From CAWIHA01 sp963835855 (lineage in GTDB: Bacteria > Acidobacteriota > Terriglobia > Bryobacterales > Bryobacteraceae): a DNA stretch of 64,000 nucleotides. The position numbers and the translations under genes are program-made. Positions 46,972 through 54,476 of this stretch are shown piece by piece. The notes under the pieces were generated by a model, which was given only the letters and a program-made list of their open reading frames with translations, was not told the DNA's origin and made no database searches. Location of the stretch: NCBI GenBank assembly GCA_963835855.1, contig CAWIHA010000018.1, forward strand, positions 124,001 to 188,000, written 5' to 3'. Position 1 is the stretch's first letter. Each line of letters starts with the position of its first letter.

Positions 46972-48789
46972 ATGAAAAAGAGAACACCCTTGCTCGTGTT
47001 GAGTACCCTCGGTGTGCTGCTGGTGTTGCTGGCAGTCGCATCCGCACAGTCAGTCAACTGCTCAGGCGTGACCGCCTGGGTCGCCGGCGGTAATTACACG
47101 GTGGGTGAGCTGGTCACCTACCAAGGCTCGGAATACAAATGCCTTCAAGCAAACAACAACGCCGCGCCCAACTGGGACCCCATTGACTGGCCAGCGGGCT
47201 GGTCGCTAGTCGGCACCTGCACCACCGGTCCCACACCGACGCCGACGGCAACGGCAACGCGAACCGCGACCGCAACCGCGACGCGGACAGCCACGGCAAC
47301 CGCGACACGGACGGCCACCGGGACGGCGACGCGGACAGCGACTGCGACGCGGACAGCCACGGCAACCGCGACGCGGACGGCCACCGGGACGGCGACGCGG
47401 ACAGCCACCGCCACGGCAACACGGACTGCCACAGCCACCGCAACGGCGACGCGAACTGCAACGGCAACCGCAACGGCAACTTCGACGGGTACGCTCCCGG
47501 CTTGTTATCCGGCGTGGAGTTCCACGACTGCTTACAACGGCGGCGCGACGGTGAGTTACAACAACGTGAACTATACGGCGGCCTATTGGAGCCAGGGCTC
47601 GAACCCATCGACCAATAATGGCCCGGCCGGCAGCGGCCAGCCCTGGATTTCGGATGGCGCCTGCGGCGGCGGCGGAACACCGACCCCAACGGCTACCGCT
47701 ACGCGAACGGCAACCGCGACAGCGACGCGGACAGCAACCGCAACGGCTACGGCGACCGCCACGCGCACTGCAACCGCGACCGCTACGCAGACTGCAACGG
47801 CTACGCCGCCTCCGTCCGGCGGCAAGATGTTCGCTCCGTATATTGACATGAGTCTTACGGGCACGAGTGCCGGCGTTACGCAAAACAATCTGCCTGCGAT
47901 TTCCACCGCTTCGGGAATCAAGTACTTCACGCTGGCATTCATCGACGATAACGGCGGTTGCACGCCCGGTTGGGGCGGCGTGGGTGCGATATCGAGCGAT
48001 TCGACCTTCCCGTCCTATATCAGCACGCTCCGGGCAAATGGCGGAGACGTCATCATCTCGGCCGGCGGCTACTGCGCGGACAACCTTTCGGCCGGCTGCG
48101 GCGGGTTGGAATTGGCCTTCAGCACGGCATGCACGAGCGCGGCGCAGGTGCAGTCCGCATACCAGGCGGTGCTGAATAAGTACAGTGCCAGCTCTTCCAA
48201 TCCAGTGGCGCTCGATTTCGACATCGAAGGCGACGCGGTCGACAGTCCTACGCGGAGCGATGGAGTAAATTCCGTAGACCTGCGCAACAAAGCGATCGCG
48301 GCCTTACAAAAGGCTAATCCCGGCCTGAAGATTTCCTACACGGTGCCGGTTAACGAAACTGGCTTTGGATCGAGCGAGACCAGCTTGGTGCAAAATGCGG
48401 TTTCGAACGGCGTGACTGTGTCCGTCGTCAACATCATGACGATGGATTTCGGCCAGGCCATCTCGTCGGGTCAATACGGATCGGTCGTCACAACCGCGGC
48501 GAACGATGTATTGAGCCAGATGAGCTCGATTAGCGGCTTAAACGCCAAGCTCGGGATTACCGTCCTGATCGGCACGAACGACGAGTCCGACGAAACGTTC
48601 CTGCTCACGGACGCACAGACCGTGGAGACCTACGCGCAGGGGAACAGCAGCATCCAACTCCTGTCGTTCTGGGAAGTTTCACGCGACAACGGCAGCTGCG
48701 GCAGCGCCCCGTCAGATTTGGACGACAACAACTGCAGCAGTATCGTGCAGGGCAACTGGGCCTTCTCGCAGATCTTCGAGGCGTTCTAG
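46972..48789 (+). CDS. Secreted GH18 chitinase-like protein, copy 3
   Basis: 605 residues, the longest copy. Signal peptide and first CBM5/12 module as in the others (28-84), an 85-residue TATATRTA linker, a second module of a different CBM5/12 subtype (176-232, with CYPAWSSTTAYNGG and AAYWSQGSNP), a second repeat linker (236-280) and a GH18 domain (285-605). Catalytic Asp415, Asp417, Glu419 are in LDFDIEGD. The start is the ATG at 46972, not the longer frame from 46837. Own promoter and terminator. Confidence 0.9.
   Translation: MKKRTPLLVLSTLGVLLVLLAVASAQSVNCSGVTAWVAGGNYTVGELVTYQGSEYKCLQANNNAAPNWDPIDWPAGWSLVGTCTTGPTPTPTATATRTATATATRTATATATRTATGTATRTATATRTATATATRTATGTATRTATATATRTATATATATRTATATATATSTGTLPACYPAWSSTTAYNGGATVSYNNVNYTAAYWSQGSNPSTNNGPAGSGQPWISDGACGGGGTPTPTATATRTATATATRTATATATATATRTATATATQTATATPPPSGGKMFAPYIDMSLTGTSAGVTQNNLPAISTASGIKYFTLAFIDDNGGCTPGWGGVGAISSDSTFPSYISTLRANGGDVIISAGGYCADNLSAGCGGLELAFSTACTSAAQVQSAYQAVLNKYSASSSNPVALDFDIEGDAVDSPTRSDGVNSVDLRNKAIAALQKANPGLKISYTVPVNETGFGSSETSLVQNAVSNGVTVSVVNIMTMDFGQAISSGQYGSVVTTAANDVLSQMSSISGLNAKLGITVLIGTNDESDETFLLTDAQTVETYAQGNSSIQLLSFWEVSRDNGSCGSAPSDLDDNNCSSIVQGNWAFSQIFEAF
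47233..47487 (+). repeat. Minisatellite encoding the first linker of copy 3
   Basis: Units encoding ATATRT and ATRTATGT in varying order over about 85 codons. On the opposite strand it opens long Val/Ala frames, which I reject as genes. Confidence 0.85.
47677..47811 (+). repeat. Minisatellite encoding the second linker of copy 3
   Basis: About 45 codons of TATATRTA-type units ending TQTATATPPP. Confidence 0.8.
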
Positions 48790-48815
48790 TAAGCCTTGCT
48801 TTATTTCGTATCGGA

Positions 48816-48849
48816 ATGGCCTGGGCGGCAACGCCCAGGCCATCTTTTT
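48816..48849 (+). terminator. Intrinsic terminator after copy 3
   Basis: TGGCCTGGGCG and CGCCCAGGCCA pair without mismatch around GCAA, followed by CTTTTT. Compared with copy 2, the mismatch position has changed so that pairing is complete. Confidence 0.9.
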
Positions 48850-49095
48850 GTTCGCGGCACGGGCCATGCCGCTGCGCGCTGCGGCGCGCAGCCCTCCTGC
48901 TTGCCACCCTCAACTTCGGATGGCAAGACTAGGAGCGGCCAGCGGTCTCAGGGATATCTCAAGGTGGGGGGCAGCGGCCACAACACACAAGGCTTCCGGC
49001 CAACCTCCAGTCAGTTACGAGACCGCGTGCAGTCCAAGGAGGTTATGTGCAGTCCTGGTATGCCTATCATTTTAAAACTTTAATGTAATTAGGCC
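48850..49095 (+). other. Gap between copies 3 and 4
   Basis: No gene is supported. It holds the diverged inverted-repeat element (48941-49030) and the conserved upstream block with TTTAATGTAATTAGG near 49079. Confidence 0.45.
48941..49030. repeat. Imperfect inverted-repeat element, copy B
   Basis: GCGGTCTC at the left and GAGACCGC at the right are exact inverses. The interior ACAAGGCTTCCG is shared with the element at 46711-46801. Confidence 0.5.
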
Positions 49096-49124
49096 TTAAA
49101 AGATGAGCAACACCGGTATAAACT
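49096..49124 (+). promoter_or_regulatory. Promoter of chitinase copy 4
   Basis: TTAAAA and TAAACT are 17 nt apart. The leader holds a perfect 7-bp stem GCGGACG (49156-49162) with CGTCCGC (49174-49180). Confidence 0.65.
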
Positions 49125-49214
49125 CGATTCAATCGGGCAATCGTTGGTATTGTCCGCGGACGGCGGCGCGTCGCGTCCGCTCCTCAATAGAACACCTTGT
49201 TTTCCGGAGATCGA

Positions 49215-50624
49215 ATGAAAAAGAGAACACCCTTGCTCGTTTTGAGTACTCTCGGTGCGCTGCTGCTGCTGTTGGCAGTCGCGTCCGCGGCGTCGGTCAA
49301 CTGCTCGGGCGTAACCGCCTGGGCCGCTGGCGGCAATTACACCGCGGGCGAACTGGTCACCTATCAAGGCAGCGAATACAAATGTGTCATAGCAAACAAT
49401 AACGCCGCACCCAACTGGGACCCGATTGACTGGCCGGGTGGTTGGTCGCTCGTCGGCACCTGCACCACCGGTCCCACGGCGACACCGACGGCGACAGCGA
49501 CTCGGACGGCGACTGCAACTGCGACGCGAACCGCAACGGCAACCGCCACTCGGACAGCGACTCGGACGGCGACGCGAACCGCAACGGCAACCGCCACTCG
49601 GACAGCGACCGGGACGGCGACGCGAACCGCAACGCGGACGGCTACCGCAACGGCAACGCGGACGGCTACCGCAACCGCAACGCGGACGGCTACCGCAACG
49701 GCGACACGGACAGCGACAGCAACCGCTACCAGGACGGCTACTGCTCCGCCGCCTCCCGGCGGTAAGGTGTTTGCGCCTTACGTGGACATGAGCCTGTCGA
49801 ACAACAACCTGTCCTCGATCTCGTCGGCATCGGGGATCAAGACCTTCACTGCGGCGTTCGTCATCAGTTATGGTTGCCAGGCCACCTGGTTCGGTATTCC
49901 TACTTACGCAATACCGGGTGAGACGGTGGTCGGGCCAATCCTTACCGCTTATGGGATTGGCAACGTGATCATATCTTTCGGCGGTGCTGCTGGCGAGGAA
50001 TTGGCCGAGGCTTGCAGCTCCGCAGCCGCTACGCAAGCTCAGTATCAGGCTGTGATCAACGCCTACGGTGCGAAGAGCCTTGATTTCGATATCGAGGGGG
50101 CCCCCATTGCCTACCCCGCAACGGTGGACCAACGCAACGCGGCGCTAGCCAGTCTCCAGGCCGCCAATCCGGGCCTGCAGATTTCCTACACGCTGCCGGT
50201 TATGCCGACGGGCCTGACCCAGGATGGCGTCAACCTGCTGACGAACACAAAGTCCCACGGCGTGAACGTGGCTGTCATCAACGTGATGGCGATGGACTAC
50301 GGCTCGGCGGACAGCACGATGGGTCAGGATGCAATCAATGCCACCCAAGCGACGTACGCCCAGGTTCAAGCGGCCGGCCTGAGTTCGACGATGGGCTGCA
50401 CGCCCATGATCGGGCAGAACGACTCCCCGGGTGAAATATTCTCGCTCGCGGACGCGCAGACCCTTGTGAACTGGGCCAAGGGGACCTCGTATGTCACCCG
50501 CCTGGCCTTCTGGTCGGTGGGGCGCGACAACGGCGGTTGCGCGGGCAGCGGTTCTGCTTCACCCTCGTGCAGCGGCGTCTCACAAAGCAACTACCAGTTC
50601 TCGAGCATCTTCGAGGGATTCTGA
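49215..50624 (+). CDS. Secreted GH18 chitinase-like protein, copy 4
   Basis: 469 residues from the ATG at 49215. Signal peptide, one CBM5/12-like module (28-84), a long repeat linker (88-176) and a GH18 domain (184-469) with Asp290, Asp292, Glu294 in LDFDIEGA. PVMPTGLTQDGVNLLT and INVMAMDYGSAD follow the fold of bacterial chitinases related to archaeal ChiA. It is close to copy 2 in the catalytic domain. Own promoter and terminator. Confidence 0.9.
   Translation: MKKRTPLLVLSTLGALLLLLAVASAASVNCSGVTAWAAGGNYTAGELVTYQGSEYKCVIANNNAAPNWDPIDWPGGWSLVGTCTTGPTATPTATATRTATATATRTATATATRTATRTATRTATATATRTATGTATRTATRTATATATRTATATATRTATATATRTATATATRTATAPPPPGGKVFAPYVDMSLSNNNLSSISSASGIKTFTAAFVISYGCQATWFGIPTYAIPGETVVGPILTAYGIGNVIISFGGAAGEELAEACSSAAATQAQYQAVINAYGAKSLDFDIEGAPIAYPATVDQRNAALASLQAANPGLQISYTLPVMPTGLTQDGVNLLTNTKSHGVNVAVINVMAMDYGSADSTMGQDAINATQATYAQVQAAGLSSTMGCTPMIGQNDSPGEIFSLADAQTLVNWAKGTSYVTRLAFWSVGRDNGGCAGSGSASPSCSGVSQSNYQFSSIFEGF
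49476..49742 (+). repeat. Minisatellite encoding the linker of copy 4
   Basis: About 89 codons of TATATRTA, TATRTATR and TATGTATR units; the most varied linker of the array. Confidence 0.85.
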
Positions 50625-50686
50625 GGCGCGGGTTACGTCAGCTTGCGGCCTCGGGCCCCAAAGGCGCAAGCGGTCAAGAGTGTGGT

Positions 50687-50716
50687 AGCCCGGGCGGCGA
50701 CGCCCGGGCTGTTTTT
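50687..50716 (+). terminator. Intrinsic terminator after copy 4
   Basis: AGCCCGGGCG and CGCCCGGGCT make a perfect 10-bp stem around GCGA, followed by GTTTTT. Several pairs differ from copies 2, 3 and 5 while pairing is kept. Confidence 0.92.
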
Positions 50717-50783
50717 GTATGCGCAGATTCGGGCGAAAGATAACAAGCGCTCCGGACCACGTCACTACATACAAAAGATCTTG

Positions 50784-50812
50784 TTGAAACAAGAGGTGAA
50801 TCACTATAAACT
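50784..50812 (+). promoter_or_regulatory. Promoter of chitinase copy 5
   Basis: TTGAAA and TAAACT are 17 nt apart. The leader is about 80 nt and is the most diverged of the four. Confidence 0.65.
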
Positions 50813-50896
50813 GGACCAAACGAGGCAGTCGTCTGCATTGCCTACGTGTGAGGAGTGTGTCACCGCTCCCCTTGAACAATCGTTTACGGAGACCAA

Positions 50897-52459
50897 ATGA
50901 AAAAGAGAACCCCCCTGCTTGTGCTCAGTATCCTCGGTCTGCTGCTCCTGTTGTTAGCAGTCGCATCCGCGGCGTCAGTGAACTGCTCGGGTGTGACAGC
51001 CTGGGTCGCTGGCGGTAATTACACCGTGGGCGAACTGGTTACTTACCAGGGCAGCGAATACAAATGTCTTCAGGCAAATAATAACGCCGCACCCAACTGG
51101 GACCCGGTGGATTGGCCGGGTGGCTGGTCGCTAGTCGGCACGTGCACCGGCGGCCCCACGGCGACGGCAACGCGGACAGCAACAGGAACCGCGACGCGGA
51201 CGGCCACCGGTACGGCGACACGAACCGCAACTGGGACCGCAACGCGGACGGCCACCGGTACGGCGACGCGGACCGCAACAGCAACCGCCACAGCTACGGG
51301 TGGCGGCGGCTCTTGTTATCCAGCCTGGAATTCCACGACGGCTTACAACGGCGGCGCTCAGGTGAGCGAGAACAACGTGAACTACACGGCAAACTACTGG
51401 TCGCAAGGTTCGGACCCGGCCACCAACAACGGGGGACCCGGTAGTGGTAAACCGTGGACATCGGACGGCAGTTGCTCAGGCAGCGGCGGTGGCGGCGGTG
51501 GCACGCCGACAGCTACGCCAACCCCTGTGTCTTCAAACAGTCCCCTGCCTCCGCCTGGCGCTTGGCCAAGCCGCTATTTCGCGCCCTACGCCGACATGGG
51601 CCTCTGGCCCACGGCTAATCTGGCGAGCATCATGTCGGCCAGTGGCGTGAAGCACTTCACGATGGCCTTTATCATCAACAGCAGCGGTTCGACTGGCTGC
51701 GTGGCTTCCTGGTTCGGCGCCTATCCGGTGGTTGGTGATACGACGCTGATGCCAGTACTGAACGCTCTGCGCGCCGCCGGCGGCGATGCGATTATCTCCT
51801 TCGGAGGAGCTGGCGGCACCGAATTGGGCGACTCTTGCACCGATGCGACCAGCTTGCAGGCGCAGTACCAGTCGGTAATAACAACCTATAACGAGAAGAT
51901 GATCGATTTCGACGTTGAAGGGGTTGCCGTCACGGATACGGCCGGGATCGACCGCCGCAACGCGGCGTTCGCCGGCTTGCAGGCCGCCAATTCGGGCCTG
52001 GGGATCTCCTATACGCTGCCGGTTTTGCCTACCGGTTTGACCTCCGATGGAGTCAACATCCTTACCAGCGCCAAGTCGCACGCCGTCAACGTTGCCGTTG
52101 TGAACGGGATGGCGATGGATTACGGGTCGTCTGTCGATAATGGCGCCCAGATGGGGCTGGATGCCACGGATGCGGCCGCCGCGCTCCATGCTCAGGTGCA
52201 AGCAGCCGGCCTGAGCGCCACCATCGGTGTCACACCCATGATTGGGGTAAACGATATCAACACAGAGGTATTCCAATTGGCCGATGCGACCACGCTGCTG
52301 AACTTCGCGGAAGCGAACAGCTACATTTCGCGCCTGGCGATGTGGTCTATCGCCCGGGACAATGGAGGTTGCGCGGGAGCTACATACGCAACCACGACTT
52401 GCAGTGGCATTTCGCAGTCGACGTATCAGTTCTCCAGCATCTTCAACTCGTTCCACTGA
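50897..52459 (+). CDS. Secreted GH18 chitinase-like protein, copy 5
   Basis: 520 residues: signal peptide, CBM5/12-like module (28-84), repeat linker (88-134), a second module of the CYPAWNSTTAYNGG/YWSQGS subtype (140-193) as in copy 3, a Gly/Pro linker, and a GH18 domain (226-520). Catalytic Asp337, Asp339, Glu341 lie in IDFDVEGV, where the other copies have FDIE. Own promoter and terminator. Convergent with the GT39-like gene that follows. Confidence 0.9.
   Translation: MKKRTPLLVLSILGLLLLLLAVASAASVNCSGVTAWVAGGNYTVGELVTYQGSEYKCLQANNNAAPNWDPVDWPGGWSLVGTCTGGPTATATRTATGTATRTATGTATRTATGTATRTATGTATRTATATATATGGGGSCYPAWNSTTAYNGGAQVSENNVNYTANYWSQGSDPATNNGGPGSGKPWTSDGSCSGSGGGGGGTPTATPTPVSSNSPLPPPGAWPSRYFAPYADMGLWPTANLASIMSASGVKHFTMAFIINSSGSTGCVASWFGAYPVVGDTTLMPVLNALRAAGGDAIISFGGAGGTELGDSCTDATSLQAQYQSVITTYNEKMIDFDVEGVAVTDTAGIDRRNAAFAGLQAANSGLGISYTLPVLPTGLTSDGVNILTSAKSHAVNVAVVNGMAMDYGSSVDNGAQMGLDATDAAAALHAQVQAAGLSATIGVTPMIGVNDINTEVFQLADATTLLNFAEANSYISRLAMWSIARDNGGCAGATYATTTCSGISQSTYQFSSIFNSFH
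51158..51298 (+). repeat. Minisatellite encoding the first linker of copy 5
   Basis: Units encoding TATRTATG, regular as in copy 1, ending in a short TATATATG run. Confidence 0.8.
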
Positions 52460-52529
52460 GGCACGGATTGCGCCGGCTCGCGGCCTCTCTAGCCGGGCAG
52501 GCTGAGCGACTAGAGATTCGCAAGTAGTG

Positions 52530-52561
52530 ATGGCCTGGGCGGCAACGCCCGGGCCATTTTT
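52530..52561 (+). terminator. Intrinsic terminator after copy 5
   Basis: TGGCCTGGGCG and CGCCCGGGCCA around GCAA, followed by TTTTTC. It lies 21 nt before the stop of the convergent gene and may serve only the plus strand. Confidence 0.88.
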
Positions 52562-52581
52562 CTATGCGCCAGCCTGTCCGA

Positions 52582-54417
52582 TTATTGGTAGGCCACGTCG
52601 TTCCGCACCCAAAGGGTCATCGTGACGCCCGGGCGAATGAAGTAATCCCCGAAGCGCTTGTACTTGCCGGTCAGCTTCGCGGTGAGTTCTTCGTCCTGCT
52701 GTTGCTGCCCGATGATGATGGGTTCGTCCGAGTCGATGATATGGGCCCAATAGCCGGCATTGGGGTAATCGCGTAAATACCACGGCAGCGGCCAATATTC
52801 CGGCGCATCGATGGTGATGTGCAGCCTGGTTCCGGCGCCGGTGCGCCGGGCGACCGATTCGATCTCATGAAGGAGCGGCAGAATCTGGCGTGTGGTGTGG
52901 ACATAGATGTACGGCTGGTCGTTGTCGTCGTAGTTCACGAAATTGAGTTGGATTGTCTGCCACAGCAGGATGCCGAGCAGCACGATCCCAAGCGCCCGGA
53001 CAAAATGCAAGGACTCTCCCCTGGCGCGCTCCCACACGACGGCCGCTCCGTAGCCCCCCACGATCATCATCGGAACGGTGGAATTCAAAATGAGCCAGGG
53101 CGTCTTGTAGGGGATCAGGCTGTGGGCCGCGAACACGCCCAGCGACCAGATTCCCGCAAACATGGCAAAGCTGCCCGGCGCGTACGCTGCCGTGACCGCA
53201 ATGCCGGCAAGGCCTACCAGGAGCAGCGGCCATTCCTGACCCCACACCCACTTGCCAAAAGAGGTCCAGTCGTGAAGGGTTTGGTTCACGCCAGTTCTGG
53301 TCCAAGGTTTGTAGGCCTCGAATGCGTCGTGAATACCCTGAGGATTGTGGAAGAACGACGAGTAAAACAAGACAAAGGCGATCGCAAACACGATCGTGGA
53401 AGTTCCCGTATAGATCAACAGGCGTCGCCACCCGCCGAGCCTCTCTAAAGCCTCGCGCCAGGGGCGGAGCGGCCGGCCGCGGTAGGCGGCAAACATGCGA
53501 CGCGCGAGGACCGAGCCGGCAATGATGGAAACATAAATTACCCAGGTTTCCTTGGTTGCAACCATGAGTGCAGCCGCGCCGGCCGCGACCAGCAGATACA
53601 TCGGATCGCGAGTCTCGTGCGCCAGCCAGATCGAGACCACCATGCCCAAGGTGAAGAAGATGAACTGGGTCTCGTGGATGAAATAGCGGGAGTAGAAGAC
53701 CGTGCCCGGCGATACAGCGCATAACGCAGCAGCAGCGAGCGCTGCGCGCGTGCCGATAGCCTTGCGCAGGCAGAGCATGAGCCACACCGTCCCCAGGCCG
53801 AAGAACATGGGAACGAGCCGAAACGTAACCTCGCCCAGGCCGTCGGTGTGCGCGACGGACCCATGCAGGCGTGCGATCAGCACAGCCAGGTAGTAATGCG
53901 CTTTCGTGAGCAGCAGGGCCAAGTAGTACAGCGTCGGCCCGTGATAATTCGCAGGGTCGTACTTGTAAACCCCATGGCGGACCAAGTCCACCATGAAGTT
54001 GCCGTTCACACTCTCATCATGATGCATCGGCCTCATGCCGAGCTCGTAGAGGCGCAGAAAGGCCGCGACCGACAGGATGGCGGAGGCGGAGATCCGCCAC
54101 GCTCGTTCGGAAAGCTCGGAGACGCGCGGCGGCACTTTTGGCACGCGCACCGGCTGCGGCTTCGCTCGCCGCTGGCGCTTCGCGCGGGAGGACGCCCGGA
54201 TTCTAGTGGTGCCCAATCCACAATTGTGCAGCCGAAACGCCTCCACTTGCAACCCAACCGCCAGGGGTTGGGCGGAGGACATGGCTTGGTGTAGACTGTT
54301 GAAATACCGGGGGAAGCTTGTCGAAACCGAAACAGTCACGGTGCTCAAGAGCCAGGAGGAGCCAGCAGCCGAAGCAAAGCGCTCCGGCGCCCCAAACCGC
54401 TTTGAGGAGCGCTGCAC
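52582..54417 (-). CDS. GT39-like membrane glycosyltransferase (TIGR03663-like)
   Basis: Up to 611 residues. After a basic N-terminus come about ten membrane spans. The first periplasmic loop has RPMHHDESVNGNF and YHGPTLYYL, the acidic pair typical of GT-C/PMT-type enzymes that use lipid-linked sugars. The C-terminal region is soluble with ITIDAPEYWPLPWYLRDY. The start is uncertain: the ATG at 54282 or a later codon is likelier than 54417, since the first 100 residues look non-family. It is convergent with copy 5 and divergent from the next gene. Confidence 0.82.
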   Translation of the reverse strand: MQRSSKRFGAPERFASAAGSSWLLSTVTVSVSTSFPRYFNSLHQAMSSAQPLAVGLQVEAFRLHNCGLGTTRIRASSRAKRQRRAKPQPVRVPKVPPRVSELSERAWRISASAILSVAAFLRLYELGMRPMHHDESVNGNFMVDLVRHGVYKYDPANYHGPTLYYLALLLTKAHYYLAVLIARLHGSVAHTDGLGEVTFRLVPMFFGLGTVWLMLCLRKAIGTRAALAAAALCAVSPGTVFYSRYFIHETQFIFFTLGMVVSIWLAHETRDPMYLLVAAGAAALMVATKETWVIYVSIIAGSVLARRMFAAYRGRPLRPWREALERLGGWRRLLIYTGTSTIVFAIAFVLFYSSFFHNPQGIHDAFEAYKPWTRTGVNQTLHDWTSFGKWVWGQEWPLLLVGLAGIAVTAAYAPGSFAMFAGIWSLGVFAAHSLIPYKTPWLILNSTVPMMIVGGYGAAVVWERARGESLHFVRALGIVLLGILLWQTIQLNFVNYDDNDQPYIYVHTTRQILPLLHEIESVARRTGAGTRLHITIDAPEYWPLPWYLRDYPNAGYWAHIIDSDEPIIIGQQQQDEELTAKLTGKYKRFGDYFIRPGVTMTLWVRNDVAYQ

Positions 54418-54476
54418 GGGGCAAGAGGCCCGAAGGTCCAGCGGTGATGTAAACTATTCAAAGACGCGAGAGTGGC

